Shown in pieces: positions 1 through 5,647 of a DNA stretch of 6,807 nt. Made by a program: the position numbers and the translations under genes. The notes under the pieces were generated by a model. It did not search any database, was not told the origin of the DNA, and worked only from the letters and a program-made list of their open reading frames with translations. Positions within the stretch are counted from its first letter, which is position 1, and every line of letters starts with the position of its first letter. The stretch is from Candidatus Methanoplasma sp. (GTDB taxonomy: Archaea; Thermoplasmatota; Thermoplasmata; Methanomassiliicoccales; Methanomethylophilaceae): the NCBI GenBank assembly GCA_031288985.1, contig JAITQH010000054.1:1-6807 (forward strand), written 5' to 3'.

Positions 1-109
1 TATCGCTGAAAAAAGAGGCCGCGTAAAACCCGACCAAGCAATTCTGAAGAAGCTGGCCGAGGACGAAGAATATTTCAGGAGCCTGGAGCATGAGCCTGAA
101 AATAAGTAA
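1..109 (+). CDS. C-terminal fragment of a small unknown protein, candidate antitoxin of the GNAT gene
   Basis: An open frame enters from the left edge (first full codon at position 2) and ends at TAA 107-109, leaving 35 visible residues. They are charged and look helical: a basic stretch (EKRGRVKP) followed by an acidic tail (LAEDEEYF, ending EPENK). The frame overlaps the start of the GNAT gene by 20 nt, so the two are probably translationally coupled. GNAT toxins are typically encoded directly after a small antitoxin whose C-terminal tail blocks the toxin, and the position, strand and overlap fit that. I do not recognise a family from this tail, and the DNA-binding part, if there is one, lies outside the window. 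The antitoxin role is inferred from context only. It is the only gene here that ends in TAA rather than TGA. Confidence 0.5.
   Translation, partial: IAEKRGRVKPDQAILKKLAEDEEYFRSLEHEPENK
77..81 (+). promoter_or_regulatory. Shine-Dalgarno site of the GNAT gene
   Basis: AGGAG lies 8 nt before the ATG at 90, inside the coding sequence of the preceding small gene. It supports the ATG at 90 as the start and implies that the GNAT is translated from a message shared with that gene. Confidence 0.5.
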
Positions 110-620
110 GCTCCACAACATCCCTGCTTCCGGGATCTACAGTGACATAACTTCGCTCATATCCACATTCAAATGTTCCAGGAATCCGGACAGCGAGATG
201 TTCCTCCAAAAGACGGCAATGCGTCATGAATCTAAGGACATATCGCGCACATACATCTGTGTGGACACTGAGAAGTCAAAGATAATCGGTTACTTCACGC
301 TTGCCATAAAGTGCATAAATGTGGGCGTTCTGAAGGACATAGACCCGAAAACATTTGAGTCCATGAATGCAGACGGTGGCGTGTCTCAGGCATATCTGAT
401 AGGACAATTGGCAAGAGCCGATGACTCTCCAAAGGGTTTAGGCAGGACGATGTTTGATATCGCGATGGCGATATTGTTCAGTATGAACGAAACCATCGGA
501 TGTCACACCGTGCGTGTGGATTGTACGGACGAGCTGGTGGGCTACTACACAGGATACGGGTTTGTCACCGTAGGGAAGAATGCCAAAAACAACCTGAACA
601 GCATGGTTCTCATAATCTGA
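90..620 (+). CDS. GNAT-family N-acetyltransferase, toxin-like
   Basis: A 176-residue protein with the layout of a single-domain GNAT. The N-terminal third resembles the 'F-x-C-x-x-N-x-D ... FL-x-x-x-A ... RTY' pattern of TacT/AtaT-like acetyltransferases (residues 27-55: FKCSRNPD, EMFLQKTA, SRTYICVD). A central strand follows (IGYFTLAI, 66-73), then YLIGQLARA (102-110) and the acetyl-CoA loop KGLGR (115-119). The C-terminal YYTGYGF (152-158) carries the Tyr that is usually catalytic, here probably Y153. Characterised family members acetylate the amino group of aminoacyl-tRNAs and stop translation; others have unrelated targets, so the substrate is unknown. The canonical (Q/R)xxGxG motif is degenerate, with Ser113 in the first position. 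The gene overlaps the preceding small gene by 20 nt and shows no promoter of its own. Its base composition (mid-40s percent GC in sampled lines) differs from the mid-50s further right, consistent with horizontal acquisition. Confidence 0.85.
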   Translation: MSLKISKLHNIPASGIYSDITSLISTFKCSRNPDSEMFLQKTAMRHESKDISRTYICVDTEKSKIIGYFTLAIKCINVGVLKDIDPKTFESMNADGGVSQAYLIGQLARADDSPKGLGRTMFDIAMAILFSMNETIGCHTVRVDCTDELVGYYTGYGFVTVGKNAKNNLNSMVLII

Positions 621-652
621 TCATAAATCCTCAAAGTCCATGCGATAAACGA

Positions 653-658
653 TTATAT
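653..658 (+). promoter_or_regulatory. TATA-like box of rpiA
   Basis: TTATAT within gattatatcgg is centred about 30 nt before the ATG at 686. The same TATA-to-ATG distance is seen for tyrS and for the ABC operon in this window. Archaeal transcription starts about 25 nt downstream of the TATA box, which would give a nearly leaderless mRNA starting around 681-683. This places the alternative ATG at 665 upstream of the predicted transcript. Confidence 0.5.
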
Positions 659-685
659 CGGCGAATGGATGACGTGTCGATCACG

Positions 686-1405
686 ATGACTCCCCCGGAA
701 TCGCAGAACCTCAAGAAGATCGTGGCCGAATCGGCCGTGAATCACTATGTCAGAGACGGTATGACCGTCGGTCTCGGAACAGGATCCACTGCCGAGTATG
801 CCATTCGGAAGGTCGGCGAGCTGGCGGCGTCAGGATATGAACTGACCTGCGTCGCAACCTCCCTTAGGACAGAGAAACTGGCGGCCGAGGTCGGCGTGAG
901 AATATCCGACCTCTCCGACGTCGAGCACATAGACGTCACGATAGACGGCGCCGACGAAGTGGATCCGGATCTGCAGCTGATAAAGGGGTTGGGAGGGGCG
1001 CTCCTCAGAGAGAAGATCGTCGCGGCCGCCACCGTCAAAGAGATAATAATCGTGGATGACTCGAAACTCGTCCAAAAACTCGGCACAAGATCTCCGCTTC
1101 CGGTGGAAGTGGTCCCCTTCGGACACACGAAGACCAAATACGCCCTCGAAAAACAGGGTTGCAAGGCCGCTCTCAGAACCGTCGGCGGAAGACCGTTCAT
1201 AACCGACAGCGGAAATTATGTTTACGACTGCGTCTTCGCGGCGATCGAGAGTCCGTTCTTTCTGGAATCCAGGATAGACGTCATTCCCGGCGTCGTCGAG
1301 AACGGGTTGTTCCTCAACACGGCGTATGCGGTGCTCTCGGTGAACGGCGAGGGCGTCGTCACGGCCATCGGACGCGACGGAACAAGAGATATCCTGACGC
1401 CGTGA
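686..1405 (+). CDS. rpiA: Ribose-5-phosphate isomerase A
   Basis: The 239-residue cytoplasmic enzyme interconverts ribose 5-phosphate and ribulose 5-phosphate, supplying ribose 5-phosphate for nucleotide synthesis. Family signatures are complete and correctly spaced. The phosphate-binding GLGTGST is at residues 29-35, DGADE at 87-91, and KGLGGALLREK at 100-110, followed by SPLPVEVVPF (136-145) and PGVVENGLF (201-209). Counterparts of the E. coli catalytic residues Asp81, Asp84, Lys94 and Glu103 are Asp87, Asp90, Lys100 and Glu109, with identical spacing. Two in-frame starts are possible. ATG 686 is chosen because it gives the N-terminus expected for the family (GTGST near residue 30) and sits about 30 nt after a TATA box. 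ATG 665 would add seven residues (MDDVSIT). No Shine-Dalgarno is visible at either start, as expected for a near-leaderless gene. There is no overlap with the preceding GNAT gene, and the gene appears to have its own promoter. Confidence 0.93.
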   Translation: MTPPESQNLKKIVAESAVNHYVRDGMTVGLGTGSTAEYAIRKVGELAASGYELTCVATSLRTEKLAAEVGVRISDLSDVEHIDVTIDGADEVDPDLQLIKGLGGALLREKIVAAATVKEIIIVDDSKLVQKLGTRSPLPVEVVPFGHTKTKYALEKQGCKAALRTVGGRPFITDSGNYVYDCVFAAIESPFFLESRIDVIPGVVENGLFLNTAYAVLSVNGEGVVTAIGRDGTRDILTP

Positions 1406-1414
1406 ACGAATCGT

Positions 1415-1424
1415 TTTAATAAAG
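1415..1424 (+). promoter_or_regulatory. TATA-like box of tyrS
   Basis: TTTAATAAAG in the 44-nt gap between rpiA and tyrS is centred about 31 nt before the tyrS ATG at 1450. It would start transcription only a few nt upstream of the ATG. No GGTG-type Shine-Dalgarno precedes the ATG, in keeping with a near-leaderless message. The gap also leaves room for some read-through from rpiA. Confidence 0.5.
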
Positions 1425-1449
1425 TCCGAGATATCGAGGGTCGATTCAA

Positions 1450-2517
1450 ATGGACCTTGCGGACAGAATGTCGATCGTGACCAGGAACACGGCCGAAGTG
1501 GTGGATGAGAAAGAACTTGAAGAACTCCTGAGGACCAAGGACCGCCCCAGAGCATACATCGGGTTCGAACCTTCGGGACTCGTTCATCTGGGATGGGCGC
1601 TGGTCACCAACAAGATAAAGGATCTCTGCGACGCAGGATTCGAGGTCATAGTGTTCTGGGCGGATTGGCACGCCTACATCAACGACAAGCTGGGCGGCGA
1701 TCTGGAGAACATCCGCACCTGCGCCAGATACATGGAAGACTGCTTCAAGGCCTTGGGAGTGCCCGGGGACAAGGTTCGGTTCGTGTATGCCAGCGAGATA
1801 CTTGACGACATAGAGTACTGGGGCAAGGTCATCAAAGTGGCGAAGGTCACGTCGCTTCAGAGGGTGAAGAGGGCGATGACGGTTCTGGGAAGATCCGAGG
1901 ACGAGGCGGAGGTCGATTCATCCAAACTTCTGTACCCCCTGCTGCAAGCCACGGACATATTCTGCATGGACGTCGATCTGGCGTACGCGGGCATGGATCA
2001 GAGAAGGGCGCATATGCTCGCCCGCGACGCCGCCGAGAAACTGAAATGGAGGAAGCCCATCGCGATCCACACTCCGCTCATACCCGGACTGAAAGGAGGG
2101 GACAGAATGAATCCCGCCGCGTTCAAGATGTCGAAGAGCGACCCGAGCGGAAGCATAAACATACACGATGACGACGAGGCCGTCCGCTCCAAGATGAAGA
2201 AGGCGTTCTGCCCTCCGGAGAAGGAGAAGGAAGAAGAGAACCCCGTCCTGATGCTGTGCAGGTATGTCATATTCCCCCGCATCGAGCGGATGGACATATC
2301 GAGGCCGGAGAAATTCGGAGGCGACATATCGTTCGCGAATTACGAGGAACTCGTCGAAGCATACTTCGGCGGAAGGCTCTTCCCGCTGGATCTCAAGAAC
2401 GGTGCGGCGGAGTCGCTCATAAGCATACTCGTTCCGATAAGGGAATATTTCGCAGACCATCCGGAGAACTATGCCGAGATGAGGCAGATGTTCGACAGGA
2501 TGGAGAAGCTTCGCTGA
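1450..2517 (+). CDS. tyrS: Tyrosyl-tRNA synthetase, archaeal type
   Basis: This 355-residue class I aminoacyl-tRNA synthetase attaches tyrosine to tRNA-Tyr. It aligns by eye with the archaeal/eukaryotic TyrRS: AYIGFEPSG (35-43), a HIGH-motif counterpart HLGW (46-49), WADWHAYIN (70-78), LLYPLLQATDI (160-170), GMDQRRAHMLAR (181-192), KMSKS (226-230), and RPEKFGGDIS plus FPLDLKNGAAE (285-321) in the anticodon-binding part. The tyrosine-specificity residues known from M. jannaschii TyrRS (Tyr32, Tyr151, Gln155, Asp158) correspond to Tyr36, Tyr162, Gln166 and Asp169 with conserved spacing, which argues against TrpRS. Two signatures are unusual: Trp49 replaces the second His of HIGH, and the second loop is KMSKS instead of the KMSSS seen in the M. 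jannaschii and human enzymes. It is somewhat longer than the 306-residue M. jannaschii protein, partly from extra residues just before KMSKS. Its stop codon directly abuts that of the convergent DHH gene. Confidence 0.95.
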   Translation: MDLADRMSIVTRNTAEVVDEKELEELLRTKDRPRAYIGFEPSGLVHLGWALVTNKIKDLCDAGFEVIVFWADWHAYINDKLGGDLENIRTCARYMEDCFKALGVPGDKVRFVYASEILDDIEYWGKVIKVAKVTSLQRVKRAMTVLGRSEDEAEVDSSKLLYPLLQATDIFCMDVDLAYAGMDQRRAHMLARDAAEKLKWRKPIAIHTPLIPGLKGGDRMNPAAFKMSKSDPSGSINIHDDDEAVRSKMKKAFCPPEKEKEEENPVLMLCRYVIFPRIERMDISRPEKFGGDISFANYEELVEAYFGGRLFPLDLKNGAAESLISILVPIREYFADHPENYAEMRQMFDRMEKLR

Positions 2518-3483
2518 TCATTGCTCGGCGTGCGGGCGGATCCTGCGGAACTCGTCCATGGTGCGCACCATGCACATGTGCACCATGGCCTCCGCGTCCC
2601 CTATGCCCGAGAGCCCCGCCGCACCGCCGTGGCCTCCGCCTTCTGTTTGAGTCTCTCCGCTGAGCTCCCCCAAAATATTGCCGAGATGAACGCCCTTTCT
2701 GACGGCTTCCTGCGTTGCTCTGGCGCTGACCCTGAATTCATCATTCCTCTGAGAGCCGACGAACACCACATCCGCCCCCGCCTGCAGCAGGGCCTTGCAG
2801 GATGACGCCTCAAAGCTGCCTCCGATGGCTCCGGCGACGATCATATCTCCGATGCGTTCGAATTTAGACTTTCCAACGGATTTCAGCACTGCCACGCGCT
2901 CGGACATGTTCATCGGCGTGCGGGTCAGCTGTATGGCTTCGTCCATGTGTATTCCCGCCCTCTCCATCAAAGACGCGAACGAGCGGAGCATCCTCGGATC
3001 GGCATACTGGAAATGGCCGCTGTCGGTGAGCATGCCTCCCAGCAAGGCGAATGCGGCGTCCCGTTCCGGAAAAATGCCGCATTCGTCCATCAGATCCAGG
3101 ATGATCTCGCAGCAGGACACGCGGGTCTCGTCGCACAGCAGCCACATGTCGTCCCATTTGCCGGTGGGCGCGTGATGGTCTATCACGACGCTCCCGTCGG
3201 GGATCTTTGCAACGGCGGACTTGAATTGCTCGGGAGAGGACGTGTCCACCACCACCACGAGCTCGTATGAGTCGACGTCGCACTCCTCAAGGACGCTTAT
3301 GCCGAGTTTCTCGGAGACCATGCCTGCGACCCTGTCAACCCCCGACGGCGCAAATATGTCGGCGGGAGGGAAGCATTTGGCCAAGGCGTATGCCGAGCCT
3401 ATCGCATCCATGTCCGCGTTTCCATGGACGAATATCACCTTGCGTTTGCCTTCCAATCTTTCCTTGGTCTCTTTGTATCTCAT
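2518..3483 (-). CDS. DHH-DHHA1 phosphoesterase, NrnA-like
   Basis: A 321-residue cytoplasmic protein of the DHH superfamily. Metal-binding motifs occur in order: HGNADMDAIGSA (20-31; His20, Asp24, Asp26), VVVVDTSS (76-83; Asp80), the DHH triad at 102-104, and LLGGMLTDSGHF (147-158; Asp154). The C-terminal DHHA1 substrate-binding domain ends with EGGGHGGAAG (281-290). Architecture and length match the NrnA / nano-RNase / pAp-phosphatase group, which degrades very short oligoribonucleotides or removes phosphate from 3'-phosphoadenosine 5'-phosphate. A cyclic-dinucleotide phosphodiesterase is possible, and sequence alone does not settle the substrate. It lacks the extra domains of RecJ. Its ATG overlaps the permease stop by 4 nt (ATGA), making it the last gene of the ABC operon. 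It ends head-on against tyrS with no spacer. Confidence 0.88.
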   Translation of the reverse strand: MRYKETKERLEGKRKVIFVHGNADMDAIGSAYALAKCFPPADIFAPSGVDRVAGMVSEKLGISVLEECDVDSYELVVVVDTSSPEQFKSAVAKIPDGSVVIDHHAPTGKWDDMWLLCDETRVSCCEIILDLMDECGIFPERDAAFALLGGMLTDSGHFQYADPRMLRSFASLMERAGIHMDEAIQLTRTPMNMSERVAVLKSVGKSKFERIGDMIVAGAIGGSFEASSCKALLQAGADVVFVGSQRNDEFRVSARATQEAVRKGVHLGNILGELSGETQTEGGGHGGAAGLSGIGDAEAMVHMCMVRTMDEFRRIRPHAEQ

Positions 3484-4817
3484 CTGATCCTTTTCCCGGC
3501 GAACGCCTTTGCCAGCTTCGTCTGCCCTATACCCGTCAAAAGGATGTCTGATTTATAGACTTTGACTGTGATGAATATAGTAAGCATTGCGAACAGCGCA
3601 AGATACGCCATTCCGGCCAAGACCACGGCGGTGTTTCCGAACATCAGATTCTGCATGACCATCATCGGGTGCGTGAACGGTATGATGAACAGAGGGATCT
3701 GTATGGCGGTCGGAAGGCTTCCCCAGCTGGCGAACATGTTCAGAAGCATCGGTATTATCGCCAGCACGCTTATGGGCACGGTCATGGTCTGGGCGGCCTT
3801 GTAGTTCTTGGCGAACGCGCCCAGTATCATGCAGAGGCCCAGCGCGCAGAATATCGCCAGGAACACCATGGTCCCGACTATCAACCAGTCCACAGGCCCC
3901 AGGGCGAGCCCCAGATCGGCGGGGCTCGATCCTCCGAGGCCGCCGATGTCGGTCATCCCCTTGCTGTAGAACATCATCCCCACCATGTACATGATCCCGT
4001 ACACCAGGCCCATGATGGCGGCCGACAGGATCTTGCCGGTGACTATGACCGTCCTTCCCACGGGCATCGTCAGCAGGGTCTCCAGCGTCTTGTTCTCCTT
4101 TTCGTTGCCCATGGACGATATGACGATGCTGCCGATCATCATTATCACCATCATTATCACCACGGGCACCATCAGCGTCTGATTCATGACGCCCATGCTT
4201 ATGTCCAAAGGCCTCACGCCGCTGTGCAGCTCGCCGTCGATGTAGGTGTGCGCATCAGTTCCCTTTATGGGCGACAGAAGGAACGGTGTGAGGTCAGGGT
4301 CGGCGATCTCGGACACGAGCGCTTGGGATATGCGGTCGGAGATCTCTCCGATCATAAGGGACGTTATCGACGAGCCGGCGGAACCCAGCAGGCCGGGGTT
4401 AGTGAATATGTAATATTCGGAGATGACGGCGCGGATCCCGTTGTCAAGGTTCGAGGAATATCCCGGGCCGACCGCGATGGCCGCGTCGAGGCCGAGGGAT
4501 CGCATGCCTTCGACAATGGCGGCGCCGTCGTCGAGCGGGATGTCCATTACCTTCACGAATCCGCGCGCCTCCTCTTCGGATATGCCGTAAGTGTCCACGT
4601 ATATGCTTATGAGGAACTCTTCGGTGCGGTCGGCCCACAGGCCTCCGTCGCCGTTTATGAATCCGATATCCGACGGCGAGGTTATGCTCTCGCCCTGATC
4701 CCCCATCATGGATCCGGCGCCCATGAACACGAACATCATTATGAGCACGGAGACGAACGACCCTATGGTCATCAGCTCCTTCAGCTCCTTTCTGACTATG
4801 TTGAGGAGGTGGTTCAT
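3480..4817 (-). CDS. ABC-2 type transporter permease, NatB-like
   Basis: This 445-residue integral membrane protein is the transmembrane half of an ABC exporter, working with the ATPase encoded just upstream. It has one N-terminal membrane segment (about 18-38), a large extracytoplasmic domain (about 40-210), and then about five more segments (roughly 212-236, 255-284, 310-335, 345-366, 370-420). Between the second and third segments lies GNEKENKTLETLLTMPVGR (237-255), the cytoplasmic coupling motif typical of NatB-like ABC-2 exporters. A probable conserved ectodomain motif is TYIDGELHSGVRP (191-203). Substrates of this family range from Na+ to drugs and peptides, and nothing here decides between them. 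The protein is Met-rich: 36 Met by hand count, most of them in membrane segments. The start overlaps the ATPase stop (ATGA) and is preceded by GGTGA at 4826-4822, so translation should be coupled. The 3' end overlaps the DHH start by 4 nt. Confidence 0.9.
   Translation of the reverse strand: MNHLLNIVRKELKELMTIGSFVSVLIMMFVFMGAGSMMGDQGESITSPSDIGFINGDGGLWADRTEEFLISIYVDTYGISEEEARGFVKVMDIPLDDGAAIVEGMRSLGLDAAIAVGPGYSSNLDNGIRAVISEYYIFTNPGLLGSAGSSITSLMIGEISDRISQALVSEIADPDLTPFLLSPIKGTDAHTYIDGELHSGVRPLDISMGVMNQTLMVPVVIMMVIMMIGSIVISSMGNEKENKTLETLLTMPVGRTVIVTGKILSAAIMGLVYGIMYMVGMMFYSKGMTDIGGLGGSSPADLGLALGPVDWLIVGTMVFLAIFCALGLCMILGAFAKNYKAAQTMTVPISVLAIIPMLLNMFASWGSLPTAIQIPLFIIPFTHPMMVMQNLMFGNTAVVLAGMAYLALFAMLTIFITVKVYKSDILLTGIGQTKLAKAFAGKRIR
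4138..4161 (-). repeat. Perfect 12-bp tandem duplication inside the permease gene
   Basis: The unit ATCATTATCACC (plus strand) occurs twice in direct succession at 4138-4149 and 4150-4161. Being 12 bp long it stays in frame and encodes a repeated hydrophobic stretch (VIMMVIMM, about residues 220-227) in the second membrane segment. On the minus strand each unit also contains GGTGATAATG, resembling the Shine-Dalgarno plus start seen at the L37Ae gene. Confidence 0.75.
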
Positions 4818-5533
4818 CCTTTCACCGCCTTAACGAACACTTCCTCCAGATTGGAGGCGTTGAAACGTTCTTTAAGCTCGCCGGGGGTTCCGCACAGGAC
4901 CGTGCGGCCGTCGTTGATCATGGCCACCCTGTCGCAGAGCATGTCCACTTCGAACATATTGTGGGACGATATTATCACGGTCACTCCCTGTTCGGAGATC
5001 TTCCTTATGATCTTTCTTATCTCGAACGCATTTATGACGTCCAAGCCGGACGTGACCTCATCCATTATGGCGACCTTCGGGGCCGGCATGATCGCCCTTG
5101 CGATAAGGAGGCGGCGCATCATCCCTTTGCTGTATGTGTCCACCTTGGAATCGATGCGGTCTCCCAGATCCGCCATCTCCATGCCGTAGGCGACCATCTT
5201 CTCCGCCTCTGCGCCGTCGGCGAAGAACCCAGCCATGAACTTCAGGTATGCCCGGCCGGTGAGATCCTTGTACGCTCCCGCATCCTCCGGCAGGTAGCTG
5301 ATGATCTTCCTGACCTCATCGGACTCCGTCGCGACGTCGTGTCCGCATACGGTGATGCGCCCCGAAGTTATGCGGAGCAGGGTGGACATCATTCGGAGAG
5401 TGGACGTCTTGCCGGCGCCGTTGGGGCCTATGAGGCCGAATATCTCCCCCGTCCTGACCGAGAAGTCAATGCCTTTGACAGCCTCTCTGTCTCCGTATAC
5501 CTTGTGAACGTCCTCTACAGTCAGAGCATCCAT
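4814..5533 (-). CDS. ABC transporter ATP-binding protein, NatA/CcmA-like
   Basis: A 239-residue single ATPase domain that powers the permease encoded directly downstream. Motifs in order: Walker A GPNGAGKTS (36-44); Q-loop region SYLPEDAGAY (79-88), with Glu83 where many ABC proteins have Gln, common in this subfamily; a degenerate signature YSKGMMRR (134-141) in place of LSGGQ; Walker B VAIMDEVTSGLD (154-165) with catalytic Glu159; and H-loop SSHNMFE (189-195) with His191. The frame is open upstream to 5773, but that extension has low-complexity non-family sequence and runs through the hairpins and pfdB. ATG 5533 gives the normal ABC N-terminus (MDALTVEDVHKVYG) and lies about 32 nt after a TATA box. 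The leader is predicted to be only a few nt, without a clear Shine-Dalgarno. The stop overlaps the permease start. First gene of the ABC-permease-DHH operon. Confidence 0.93.
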   Translation of the reverse strand: MDALTVEDVHKVYGDREAVKGIDFSVRTGEIFGLIGPNGAGKTSTLRMMSTLLRITSGRITVCGHDVATESDEVRKIISYLPEDAGAYKDLTGRAYLKFMAGFFADGAEAEKMVAYGMEMADLGDRIDSKVDTYSKGMMRRLLIARAIMPAPKVAIMDEVTSGLDVINAFEIRKIIRKISEQGVTVIISSHNMFEVDMLCDRVAMINDGRTVLCGTPGELKERFNASNLEEVFVKAVKG

Positions 5534-5560
5534 GTTATCAATCGGAGAACAGCAAGAGGC

Positions 5561-5569
5561 TATTATATG
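5561..5569 (-). promoter_or_regulatory. TATA box of the ABC transporter operon
   Basis: The minus strand reads CATATAATA, centred about 32 nt before the ATG at 5533, so transcription should begin only a few nt before the start codon. The sequence just upstream (gatcccatcccaat) would hold the BRE, although no strong purine-rich BRE is obvious. A 25-bp inverted repeat lies about 18 bp further upstream. Confidence 0.6.
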
Positions 5570-5586
5570 ATTGGGATGGGATCGGC

Positions 5587-5611
5587 CGGCCTGCGCATGC
5601 GGCGCAGGCCG
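5587..5611. repeat. Perfect inverted repeat, 10-bp arms with 5-nt spacer
   Basis: The arms CGGCCTGCGC (5587-5596) and GCGCAGGCCG (5602-5611) are exact reverse complements around ATGCG. The repeat sits about 18 bp upstream of the ABC operon TATA box. It could be the binding site of a dimeric transcription regulator or an RNA hairpin at the end of the pfdB transcript. On the plus strand it is followed by AATCAAAAAC rather than a T-tract, so it is not a plus-strand terminator. Operator function is inferred. Confidence 0.6.
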
Positions 5612-5631
5612 AATCAAAAACAACGCGCAGG

Positions 5632-5647
5632 CAGACGGGATCGTCTG
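5632..5647. repeat. Short inverted repeat between pfdB and the ABC operon
   Basis: CAGACG (5632-5637) and CGTCTG (5642-5647) are exact reverse complements with a 4-nt loop. On the minus strand it lies between two T5 tracts (5652-5648 and 5620-5616), so it may add to 3'-end formation of the pfdB transcript. With only 6 bp of stem, chance occurrence cannot be excluded. Confidence 0.4.

Noticed and set aside
618..623. TGATCA at the GNAT stop, identical to the tyrS/DHH junction.
   Set aside because: A 6-bp palindrome starting with a TGA stop is likely by chance, and no convergent gene ends here.
500..685. In-frame upstream extension of rpiA to an ATG at 500, inside the GNAT gene.
   Set aside because: The added residues have no family resemblance and run through the GNAT coding sequence and the rpiA promoter; ATG 686 (or 665) gives a normal RpiA N-terminus.
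830..1555. Long minus-strand frames opposite rpiA and tyrS.
   Set aside because: They are shadows of well-supported plus-strand genes, with Arg/Ser/Pro-rich non-family translations.
3669..5189. A 506-codon open frame on the plus strand opposite the permease and ATPase.
   Set aside because: Its product is low-complexity and rich in His, Arg and Gly, as expected from antisense reading of membrane-protein codons. It matches no family I know, while the minus-strand genes carry complete motifs.
5587..5647. Possibility that the intergenic hairpins are a tRNA or CRISPR repeat.
   Set aside because: No cloverleaf, T-loop consensus or repeated unit with spacers; the three inverted repeats differ in sequence and length.
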